This document shows positions 44,001 through 54,162 of a stretch of DNA of 64,000 nucleotides, one piece after another (within the stretch, counting starts at the first letter, position 1; each line of letters opens with the position of its first letter). A program made the position numbers and the translations under genes. Source of the stretch: Ceratorhiza oryzae-sativae (taxonomy: Eukaryota; Basidiomycota; Agaricomycetes; Cantharellales; Ceratobasidiaceae). The stretch is taken from assembly GCA_030998015.1 (NCBI GenBank), contig JARWMV010000046.1, positions 48,264 to 112,263 of the forward strand. Reading direction: 5' to 3'. The notes beneath the pieces are model-generated. The model was not told the origin of the DNA and made no database searches. It worked only from the letters and a program-made list of their open reading frames with translations.

Positions 44001-46725
44001 GCGCATTCCCGCGGCTGATCTACGCAAGCGCGTGATCGAATCGGCTAGCGCGGCGCTGGGCGAGCGAGGCGCCGTCGGGACGCGCGCGGTCGATTGCATA
44101 TACGCTGCTCTTGTCGTGTGGGATTGGAAGCTTGCCCGGGTCGGGGACGTGGAGCTTTCGCTCAAGGGAGCCGAGGCCGGGTCGAACGTGCATATCTTGC
44201 CGTCGGATTATGTCGTGCCCAAACGTGTCGAGGCCGGGATGGACGAGATGGACGTTGTGGACGATTTGCCGCTTGCTGGAATCTTGGATAACGTGACAAG
44301 GCAGTTCAAGGCGCGGTGGCTGCCGAAGAGTGTCCTTCGGCGGTTGTTGGAGATTGTCGTACGGCTTGCGCGGCAGTCTCGAGCTCACGCGTCTGCAGTG
44401 ATGGATGCGCACGGACTCGTCCCTGAAATTATACGCGCGTTTATTCTCTCCGGATCGCCTTATCCGGACGCTTCTGCAGACCAAACTAGTCAACCTGACG
44501 TGCTCGCTATTCGCCTTTTGACTATTCTCGTTCGATCCTCTCGACAGAATGCGAGCGTGTTGCTTGACCCGACTGATACCCTCCTTCGTTTTGTCGCTGT
44601 CCTTCCGCCGGTCGATGCCTCGCCTGATCTCTTGATTGCGACACTTGACCTATACACCGCATTTGGACGATATGGGATGTATGCGCACATTGCAACGACC
44701 GCCGCATCTTCCTTTGATGCCCTCGCTCAATACGTTCGAACACGTCGCGATCCGCGGCTCGCGAGGAGCTGGATGCGCCTACGAGCGGTATGGATCGCCT
44801 GTGCGACCGATCCGCATCATACCACCCCTGCACACGAGATTTTGTGGTCTCAGATCGAAGGATGGGGCTGGGGTCCCGATACGCTTGCGTTTTGTCGGGA
44901 TGCGGAAACGCCCGCAGAGGTCGTGTCCGATGTGTGGGGCGCCATCGCGGTTTGGCTCGAGGGTGCGAGTGTGAATGGAGTCAAGAGTGGAGAGGCTGAA
45001 AAGGCCGAGGCGATGGATGCGTTGAAAGTTGGTTTTGCACAGGGCAAGGCTCGAGAGGTGGTTCAAGCTTCGGTTTTCCGGTTGAAGGATCTACTTGCGG
45101 CAGAGACGTTTGAGGTTCAGGCGATGGAGGGTGTAGCTGCGGATGCGGATGTCGTGTGTGCTGTCCTTCGGTTGAACCTTGCCCTCATCCCGGCGACGGG
45201 TAACGGAACGGAACGGCTTGGGTCTCCTCTCGACTTGCCATTCGAAGACATGACTTTGCTCGTGCAAAAGGCGGCCTCGCATCGTATTTGGGATCTCGTC
45301 TATACGGATCACGTCGTATCTCCATACGCATACACCCGGCTTGCGGCACTGGCTCTCTGTTTGGGTTACTACCTGGTTTTAGCTCGGCGCTTGGGGTCTC
45401 TGGATAAGCAAGAGTGGCTGGGGCTCGCGTTTACGGTATTGCAGCGCCTTCCTCCTTCCTGTGCAGAAATTGCGGCTCAAATCGTTCGCGAGATAGGAGC
45501 GGTTGCTGTCGACATCCCAGGGCTGAATGATATATCTCAACATTTGCAACTAACATTATGGGACGCCTTGTTGCCATTCGTTCTCCACGACCTTCAGCCT
45601 GATGCCGAATTCATCACATCGCCTCCACTCGTCTCGTCCACTGCCTTGTCTCGGAGCGCGACCCAGATATCATCCCCGCGACCCAAATTGGACACGAAGC
45701 TATACGGGCTTCCAGTGCGAAACGATTGGACCTTGCAACCGCTCAGTCATCTCCTTCATTCCGGAACGTCTCCGGTATTCAAGGTGTTGCCCAACGAGTG
45801 GAATTCGGACGAAGTGGAGGTTGTTCGTACCATACTTGCGCTCACTTGTGCCCGAGAGCTTGCCCTGTCCAAGGCCCCCGCCCTCCGGCTTTCTGGTGCA
45901 GAAATTGTGTTTGGGTGCATGCGCGTATTTATGCTCGAACATGGGCAGCCGCACGACGATTCGTCGTCCGAGATCTTCCGTGACCCTCAAGTCGAATACA
46001 TGATGCGTAGTCTACTCGCGAGAGTTTCTCTCGGCTCGACCAAGAACTCGAAACAGGTTGAGCCGTCCCCGCTCGAGGTAGCCGCCAGCCGGCATCTATC
46101 TGGTCAACCGTTTTATCAATTCTATACCGATCTCATTGGGCTCTACGATGCCGTCTCGTTTGCCCATCCTATTTTCTCTCGAATTCTGCTCCCGCCTCTA
46201 AGCATGAACTATGCCATCGACTATCGGCGACATTTCTGGGGTGATTATGGACACATTGCTCGCTCGGTACAGACCGAGCTCGCGGACGTGCCAAGCAGCT
46301 CACTCAAAGAATGGCTGTGGCCCCGGGATACAAACGCAGAGATGATTGGCTGGTATCTCAAGGCGCTCATGAAAGGCAGTGTCACGGGTTTCCTGCGATT
46401 CGTTGCCGTGCACCACCTTGCGACTAGTCTATGGCCAGACCTGAATGGTGTTGATGGTTCGAGTTCGCCAGGAAGTCTAGGTTTAAGTTCGGAGGACAGG
46501 GATCGCACGCGTATGATTATTGGTGCGATAGTACATCAGGCGGGGCCTGCACTTTTTGGGGCGATTGCTCTCTATGACCAAGGCCAAGACAATATCGTAA
46601 CTTATCCTGAATGCTGGGAAGGGCGTAATTTAGGCGCGGATAAGCGAAGGAGGAGGCTTGAGTGGGCGGTATCCCTATGCGGAGAGCGTGTGCGGGGGAG
46701 ACTAGAGTATGTTTTTCATAGCTAA
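41092..46725 (+). CDS. RPAP1: RNA polymerase II-associated protein 1 (RPAP1/Rba50)
   Basis: Four exons (41092-41204, 41288-41562, 41620-43071, 43619-46725) give 1648 residues. Intron 1 starts with GCAAGT, a GC-AG intron. Intron 3 is 547 nt and T-rich near its end. The N-terminal RPAP1 region reads RKSAFHRDREAARSL, then NARQVANMSAQERDEDLRML. The RPAP1 C-terminal signature is LRYQDQELPRSRPQSGLFDE, DAPRFNLAGTP, then GYTLEELLYLARS across intron 3. The large C-terminal helical-repeat region follows. The family links RNA polymerase II subunits with GPN GTPases and chaperones during polymerase assembly and nuclear import. The middle of exon 3 is Pro/Ser-rich and disordered. A segment of short degenerate repeats at about 43900-44036 interrupts the conserved region just after the signature. 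Confidence 0.92.
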
Positions 46726-46944
46726 GTCACTGTATCTCTAGTAGTTTTATCCCAAAGCAATACTTCGAATAATGATAATCAAGTTTACATCACTGTTTGT
46801 TTCCTCGTGCGCGTATAATCTGATCATAGGGCTACGCTCGTTTCGCCGATCCATAATAGGTATCGCCACCGAACCCTCGCCCGATAAATCACGCGTACGC
46901 CGAAGGATGGCCGAGTCTCTACCAATCACTACTTGCGGAGTACA

Positions 46945-47646
46945 TTATGGCAGTTTTCATAAGTCGGAGCCGATCGAAAAACAAACGCCCAAGTGTGTAA
47001 ACCGTTGTATGGACAAGAACACCACGATGGATGACGCTATCAAAAACGTAAAGATACCATTCTATTCGCCTCGTTGGCGCGAACAATTCTATATAAAGAT
47101 CATTTTGATAGAGTTGGCTGAGGCTACAGGCTTAGTCAAGGGGTGGTATCCCCCCTGAGTGCATGCCAGCTAAGATACCTGTCAAAGCATGCGAGTGCAA
47201 GTAGGTAGAATAGCATATAAGTAGTGTCTGTGCAAATTCTCTCGTTGGTATAAGCCTTAATGGGTGAGATATACTTCATATACTCCTGAAGTTTAGGCAT
47301 ACCGGCGGCTAGTAGGGCCATATTTCACCCCTTAAGGCTTATATCAACGAGAGAATTTGCACAGACACTACTTATATGCTATTCTATCTACTTGCATTCG
47401 CATGCTTTGACAGGCATCTTAGCTGATGTGCACTCAGGGGGATACCACCCCTTGACTAAGCCTGTAGCCCCAGCCAACTCTATCAAAATGATATGTATGT
47501 AGAATTGTTCGCTCCAACGAGACGAATCGAATGGTATCTTTATATTTTGATATCATCACCCGTTGTGGCGTACTTGTCCATACAACGGTTTACACACTTG
47601 GGCGTTTATTTTTTGATCAGCTCCGACTTATGAAAACCGCCATAAG
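46945..47646. repeat. Long inverted repeat, 327/326-bp arms
   Basis: The left arm (46945-47271) and right arm (47321-47646) are reverse complements, by eye about 90 percent identical, around a 49-base spacer. Shared stretches include GCTTAGTCAAGGGGTGGTATC and TAGTGTCTGTGCAAATTCTC. No transposase lies between. Weak similarity may continue outward, and no clear target duplication was found. It resembles a fold-back or MITE-type element, and a transcript across it would form a long hairpin. Confidence 0.85.
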
Positions 47647-47980
47647 GTGTTTACCTAGGGTGCTAGGTATTAGTAAAGTAGTTATGGCCAGGAGGTAATG
47701 TAGGCTCCGAGAGGTTTATATGAGAGATTTGCCTGAGCCAACCCTATAACATTGGCGACGGGTGGGAGAGCGATTGGAACGTCGACACACCCGGCTGAAC
47801 CAAGATCAAATCTCCACCCTTCAAATGCTTCGGGTAAGCGCATAGTCCTTGCGTCAGGATATACCGAACTTCAGGGGACATAAAAGCCCTTCCTTCATGG
47901 TCACCACTGTATTTTAACCGGCTTCTTTCCCGTCAAAGGCTCAACGGCTGGCGTGGGGTACCCTTCGAGCGGATTTTGTT

Positions 47981-48252
47981 TGTGGAGCCTATAGAAAACA
48001 AATATGGACATCGAATATACCAGAACACTCTAGCGATTGCATGAATCGTGTAGTAAGATTTTTATACTTACTGTAACATCCTACAATGTACAAGAGCGAC
48101 TCTTAACGTGCCTAGAGGGAGCGCATTCCGGCTCTGTAGCTAGCACCCCACACAGTTCATATATCCACGTTTATTCACCTTGTAGACTGTGGGCTACGCA
48201 GATCTATTGCGTGATTTTTAGCATCGATTTCCACAGAGCCCCGATACCAACA
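47981..48252 (+). mobile_element. Old solo LTR, same family as 28963-29234
   Basis: At 272 bp it is exactly as long as the young solo LTR. It aligns with it through ATTGCATGA..CGTGTAGTA, ACTTACTGTAAC and CTACAATGTAC, starts TGTGGAGCC and ends CCAACA. It is much diverged, with no visible target duplication, so it is an older insertion. Confidence 0.7.
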
Positions 48253-48663
48253 GCTATTTCGTGCATGATGTGCCAACACCTTTTAGGATGGCCAACAGAT
48301 TTTGTGTTGGGCCCACAGGTATTTGTTTAACACTAGTGTCCCAGGATGATCTAATGCACCAGAACAAGGCAAACAAAGGCCACTACCCATTTCATCACGC
48401 TTCTAATCGATGCCTTTGATTAAAGAATCACCGAGCGAAGTTTAAACCGGCTGCTAATAGGTGGTATTGAATTTGCAATATCTGATAACCGGTTTCCGCA
48501 TGTACTTTCCGAATGAGCGCCCATGTCATCCTTCTCAGCTAAACCATACATGGCACCTGCCAACCGTTTTTCCATCAACTCCTGAAGGCCTTATCGCGGT
48601 GCAGCACATCATTGTATTGTTTCCCGACGGGTGGGGGCCTGTACTATAAGTAAAAGGGCTGGG

Positions 48664-49719
48664 ATGGACGTTAACTCCAATCAGGTACCACTATCCCCTC
48701 CTCTTCCCAACCCAGTGTTCATGCTTCCTGTAGAGATTCTAAACCTCATATTTCGCCTTGCATGCAAGGACGATGCTTCGATAACGCGTTTTTTGGCCCT
48801 TGTGTCTCGTATATTTTATTCTATTTCTCTCCCGTTTATTTACAGCAACATTGAGCTCCATAGTTCGGCACAGGCTCAAATCTTTGCTGAGCGTATTCGA
48901 AATAAACCACATTTCGCTACACTCGTTCGCCATCTCTTTGTTGCAGAAACAGCGACCATGATTGACTGCTCAGCATTCTGTCTCACACTCGAATCCATTT
49001 TGGAGCTAGTCTCACCCACACTCATATCATTAAGTTTGCTGATTTCGACCTACGACAAATGCGCGACGGCCGTATTTCAGACGGTACTAGATGCTTCGTT
49101 TCCGTGTCTTATAGACCTCACACTTTGCGGTGATCACCCCATTCCCCCTGGCTTGAATATGCCAGTCTTGCGGCGATTCCATTCTGCTGGTCTCACCAAG
49201 CGTAACCCTGCAAACTCCTTTATCCCCTTAACACGATCTTGTCCACAACTCTCATACATTCGCATCTCAATGAGCTCGCAGCATAACTTGACGAATGCTA
49301 TATCCGTAGCTTGGGGCCTAGCTGGTGCCACTAAAAGCCTGGAGGGGACGGATCCAGCGCCTGCCTTGGTTTCAGCAGAAGATCTGAGCCATATTTTTTC
49401 TTGCCTCCCAAAAGGCTTGAACTTGTTGCTCATTAAACCAGCGGCTCCACCAGTGATATCGTTTCCCGGATGCGCAGCGGTCCTTTATCATCATTATCTG
49501 AAGCAGTTGGAGGACCTTGTTTCGGCATGCCCGGACAGCAAATTACGTCTACTACCAGCTTTCAAGCGGGAGATGTGGGAGGCAGAAACTTACGATGTAG
49601 AGCAAGCCAAACGTGACTGGGTTGATTCGATATATGGAGGAATGGGCGCGTGGAGTGATTGTCAAGGAAGTTCATTGAAGTATCCGAAATGGATTTCACG
49701 CAGTGATGAATGGCGTTGA
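48664..49719 (+). CDS. F-box-like domain protein
   Basis: An uninterrupted single exon of 351 codons. The ATG at 48664 is preferred; the frame extends upstream only to a non-ATG codon. Residues 18-60 read FMLPVEILNLIFRLACK, then FLALVSRIFYSISLPFIYSN, the usual pattern of basidiomycete F-box-like proteins. These present substrates to SCF ubiquitin ligases through Skp1, or have unknown roles in large lineage-specific families. The rest has Leu-rich segments without clear repeats. Lack of introns is common in this family. A solo LTR starts 10 bases after the stop codon, so the gene may use its polyadenylation signal. The substrate is unknown. Confidence 0.75.
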   Translation: MDVNSNQVPLSPPLPNPVFMLPVEILNLIFRLACKDDASITRFLALVSRIFYSISLPFIYSNIELHSSAQAQIFAERIRNKPHFATLVRHLFVAETATMIDCSAFCLTLESILELVSPTLISLSLLISTYDKCATAVFQTVLDASFPCLIDLTLCGDHPIPPGLNMPVLRRFHSAGLTKRNPANSFIPLTRSCPQLSYIRISMSSQHNLTNAISVAWGLAGATKSLEGTDPAPALVSAEDLSHIFSCLPKGLNLLLIKPAAPPVISFPGCAAVLYHHYLKQLEDLVSACPDSKLRLLPAFKREMWEAETYDVEQAKRDWVDSIYGGMGAWSDCQGSSLKYPKWISRSDEWR

Positions 49720-49728
49720 TATGATGTC

Positions 49729-50022
49729 TGTTGAACGAACCCGCACTCATATCGACGTAACATTGATGTTCTGCCTCTTTTCTCTCCGCCTGTACTCCGA
49801 TATTCATGTCTTAACTCCATTCGTAGATAAATCTCTTGTATACATGCCGACGTTTCATCTGTACTTTCTCCGTTGTGTCGTATATGAACCAATAGACGAG
49901 TCGCCTTGAACTACAGCGACATTCTCCCCACTCTCTTGAGTGTGCTCTCACAGCGAGCTCAATCGCTTCTATCACTTCGTTAAGTACCTCTTGGAGCGTC
50001 TCTAACCCGATACGCTTCAACA
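49729..50022 (+). mobile_element. Diverged solo LTR of the 34300 copia family
   Basis: It begins TGTTGAACGA and ends ACGCTTCAACA, matching the copia LTR through CGTATATGAAC (for TATATAAACG), GACGAGTCGC and ACATTCTCCCCACTC. At 294 bp it is slightly longer than the 280-bp LTR. Flanks are ATGTC and CTGTC, so 4 of 5 bases of a target duplication survive. It lies 10 bases behind the F-box gene. Confidence 0.85.
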
Positions 50023-50029
50023 CTGTCGC

Positions 50030-51420
50030 CGATTCAATTAATTGTTGATATACAAATTCGTGTCTGTGACTCTTGAATTAGCTGTATGATTAACTCCGCG
50101 CGCCACTGATCAGTGTCTCTCCCTCTCCTGGTATGTTTGCTCCGTTTGTGTGTAACGGTACGAAGGATAACTTGATTAAAAAAATCAGTCCAACCTAACT
50201 AAGTAGTCAGGATGAGGGCGAATTGAATGAAAAGTCTTGTACCTGAGCGCCTATGTGTTGAATGTCCTACGTCGCTCTGTGCACCTAGTCGCGTGATCCG
50301 TGCTGAAGTGTTTACACGTAGTGGCAGGAATTTTAAGAGAGGTTTCACCTAACCACCCTGCAGCCTGCCCGCAACCTCGATTTTCACACCATGAGCGGCT
50401 GTGAGGTACTGATGCCATAGTGCCACAAAATCACAGCCACGCCTTAGTGATTAGGTCTCTGATACTGTTCAACACTGAAGTGGAGCTCCTTGGCGCTTCA
50501 GGAAGCGGTCGCCGGGCTCGACTATTGGTCCACATACCCGTGTGAGAATATGCGAAGTTGCTGTGTAATTTCAATTTATGTAGAACAGCTTATATACAAC
50601 GATGCGGTCAAATATATGAGAAACGTCTGGAATACAAACAGCATAGCACGCCTGAGATACCTCGAAATTTAGAAGCAAATCCTTAAATTACTACATCTAC
50701 GCTCATATTTTAGTCATTCCGAAGTCTATTTGCTACATAAATTTAATCCTCTGGGCATTGGGTGACTTCCTGTAAGAACTGAAACTAAAGCTGAGCTATT
50801 CTAAAGGCGGAGTGATTACAACGTGGAGTAATTAGACATTAGTAACTTATGACGTCATCCAGACTTTAGCTTAGATTAGTTTAGATTTGGCCCTTACGGG
50901 AAGTCATCAATTGAACGAGGCACATCTTCTGGCTCTATAGGTATTGCAGAAATTCCAAATCCTCAGCAGTGGTTCGTGTTCTGATGTTCTCATGCCACTA
51001 AGTGTTGAATTTACAATCATATGCGTGTATGTATGCGCATATTTGTTTCTGTTTCATATCCCCCCTCCCTGATATCATGCACAAGTTCACAGGAACCCCC
51101 TTTCTTCTTCCTTAGTTCTCTACCTTCATAGTTGAGCTAAGGTATTGTATTTTCTTTCTTTTCTCATGTATTCTATTCACACTGTACTCTGTAGTACAAT
51201 TTGTATCTTAGGTACAGTATATACACAAGTTCTCTACCTTCATAGTTGAGCTAAGTACAATTTGTATCTTAGCCACAAATTACCTCCCTGTGTGAGACTA
51301 AGTACAAAGTCCACTCTGACTACACAAATGAACAAGCATCAGCCAATCTGTGGTAGTGAAAATTTCCCAGCTGAGGACAGATAGAGGAAAACAAATACAC
51401 ATATATGTGGCTTGGCAATC
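50030..51420. other. AT-rich spacer with old repeat fragments
   Basis: It contains the matches to 585-635 and 153-195 and, at 51113-51275, two copies of a motif with TTCTCTACCTTCATAGTTGAGC about 110 bases apart. No gene is seen. CpG becomes rare from about 51050. Confidence 0.5.
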
Positions 51421-51423
51421 TTG

Positions 51424-54162
51424 TACACTTGCTGACAAAAGTCTTGCAGCATGTGATGGATTTTTCACTGAACCTGGTCTGGCCAGCAGTGGTCTGGTCT
51501 TCCAATTTCAATGTACTATTAGAGGTTGTGTAATAGCTATATGTCTATTGCTGTACCAAGTCTCAAAGAAATCAAAACAGAGGCCAAAGAGATACAGCCA
51601 AATAAGTTGTCGATTGTGCTGCAAGACTTCTGAAATTCAAAGCACCATAAAGTTGAGCCTTGGACAATCCATGAATCTCAGCACCTAGCTGGCTGATTTT
51701 GATCAAACAAAATGCACGCAGATAGCTATCACTATCTTTGGTATAGATCTGCACCATTTGAGAGCAATTTTATCAGTAGATGTACATGCATATAATCGAT
51801 CATATATAGGGCACATTTCCCCCTATTACAGCTTGCCTATAAACAAAAAAGGAGGCTAGAAAGTTCTCTTTGTGCTCAAACTATCAGATATGATTAGTAG
51901 ATCTCAGGAGAGTGTAAATTCTAAGGTATACTAAGTGGATGTAGACCAGACCCAAATGCTGCACAATACCCCCTGGTTTCAGAAACCTGAAAGTGACAGC
52001 TGTATAGGATTCAACCAGCCTGGTAATAGATGTAGGCATGCTTCATATGTACATGCATCTTATGTATCACACTCAAGACACAGAGCCAGCCATAATTCTA
52101 GCTACAGACTGTGCATTGCTCAAATCAACAATTTTACTATCAGAAACTGTCAAAAGTTCAATGCACAGTCTGTAGCTAGAATTATGGCTGGCTCTGTGTC
52201 TTGAGTGTGATACATAAGATGCATGTACATATGAAGCATGCCTACATCTATTACCAGGCTGGTTGAATCCTATACAGCTGTCACTTTCAGGTTTCTGAAA
52301 CCAGGGGGTATTGTGCAGCATTTGGGTCTGGTCTACATCCACTTAGTATACCTTAGAATTTACACTCTCCTGAGATCTACTAATCATATCTGATAGTTTG
52401 AGCACAAAGAGAACTTTCTAGCCTCCTTTTTTGTTTATAGGCAAGCTGTAATAGGGGGAAATGTGCCCTATATATGATCGATTATATGCATGTACATCTA
52501 CTGATAAAATTGCTCTCAAATGGTGCACATCTATACCAAAGATAGTGATAGCTATCTGCACGCACTTTGTTTGATCAAAATCAGCCAGTGTTATGGATCA
52601 CTAACATTTTTCTATTATTTTAGTCTGCTCTACCAACCTCAAGCGATGCCTCTGTAATTTTTCTTGAAATTAAATGAATTTGTATGTGTCTGAAATTGTA
52701 CTATTTGTGTTCCATTAAATAGTAAAAAATATCCTCTTTCCAACGCATATTTTATCGTGATTTTATCTTAAGAACTCAGAGAGATATAGAGGTTGCAATA
52801 TTTCCTCTTATCAGGAGATATTGATTACAACATCGCACTGCTCATATCTCGGCAACCGCTTACGCTATCAAAGCGATCTTATGCTCTATTGATAGCTAAT
52901 CTTCGGCAGCATCTGCTGCCCGAAGATCATCGCAATCCACCAGATCCTCGTGTCGGAATGGCCCGAAGATCATTAGAATCTTACTGGACCATCAATCAAG
53001 ATCTAATGACTCCAGTGAGCCAGGAGAGCTTCCCAAATTGATCCAGAAGCTTCTCTGACTCACCTTATGACTCACTGAGATGTAGCCTTCATTCATTACA
53101 TGTATATACTATGATAATATGATCTACAAGCCAATAGCAGGTCTCAGATGCATCAATGCCTTCAATCCACACCCTGTCTTTACTCTCATATCCTATACTG
53201 GGCTAGGGTGTACCCCAAGTATAGCAGTACTCTCTTTTGATGATTGCACTGGCATGCATGCATCTATTTGGCTCTGGAATGCCCTCCTCAGGGTATAAAA
53301 GGACCTCCTCTGAGGCCCTTCCAGACCACCCTCCTCTACTCAACCCAGACTGGTTATTGGTTTCTTTTCTCTTTCTATTTCTCTTGTCTGTGTGTGATTT
53401 CTTATATAACTAGTACTGAGGAATAAAGTACCATATTAGTTATATACTGTCTGAGTCATTGTATCTTATATACAGAGATATATAAGGATACAATATTGCC
53501 TGATTGAGTGTGACATTAAGTACCAGCTATTAGAGGAAATCTAAGTACCTGTAGCTGAGGAAGTACACACATTAGGCAGCCCACCATCTATCCTATAAGC
53601 TATCACTTAAGTCTAGTATTAAGATTAGTATCAGTTAGTCCAAGCAACTAGGGCTGAACTACATTTAAGATATCTAAGGGAACCTGACCATTGTAGTCTT
53701 GCTCTTTATACCTATAAATTAGTCAGTTTACACTGTGAAATATTAAGACTACCTTGAGTGTTACTTGATTGCATTGCAACTATTTTGAGCCTTCTTACTC
53801 TAGTCTAAGAAGTATTGAGTACAATTAGTGTATACTAACATATCTACATTTTCTTAAGCTCTAGATATTTAAGTGTACCCTGACCTGTAACAGCCAGCTA
53901 GGTGCTGAGATTCATGGATTGTCCAAGGCTCAACTTTATGGTGCTTTGAATTTCAGAAGTCTTGCAGCACAATCAACGACTTATTTGGCTGTATCTCTTT
54001 GGCCTCTGTTTTGATTTCTTTGAGACTTGGTACAGCGATAGACGTATAGCTATTACACAACCTCTAATAGTACATTGAAATCGGAAGACCAGACCACTGC
54101 TGGCCAGACCAGGTTCAGTGAAAAATCCATCACATGCTGCAAGACTTTTGTCAGCAAGTGTA
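51424..54162. mobile_element. Fold-back element with 695-bp arms, split by a solo LTR
   Basis: The left arm is 51424-52118. The right arm is 52159-52588 plus 53898-54162, which adds up to exactly 695 bases once the inserted LTR and one copy of its target duplication are removed. The loop is 40 bases. The arms differ by only scattered substitutions. Ends read TACACTTGCTGAC on both sides, so a TA target duplication (mariner style) with CACTTGC termini is possible. No transposase frame is present. The same 89-codon frame appears on both strands at 51935-52204 and 52342-52073 purely because of the inverted symmetry. Confidence 0.9.
52589..53892 (+). mobile_element. 1.3-kb solo LTR inserted in fold-back element
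   Basis: It starts TGTTATGG, ends CTGTAACA, and is flanked by GCCAG on both sides (52584-52588 and 53893-53897). GGTATAAAAGGACC near 53297 and GAATAAAGTA near 53410 fit LTR promoter and poly(A) signals. Removing it restores continuity of the fold-back arm. The length suggests a Ty3/gypsy-type element, but no internal region remains to test that. Confidence 0.88.

Noticed and set aside
46772..47158. 128-codon plus-strand frame upstream of and inside the inverted repeat
   Set aside because: Half of it lies in the repeat arm and the arm's partner does not conserve the frame.
51935..52342. The same 89-codon protein frame on both strands
   Set aside because: It is produced by the inverted symmetry of the fold-back element, not by two genes.
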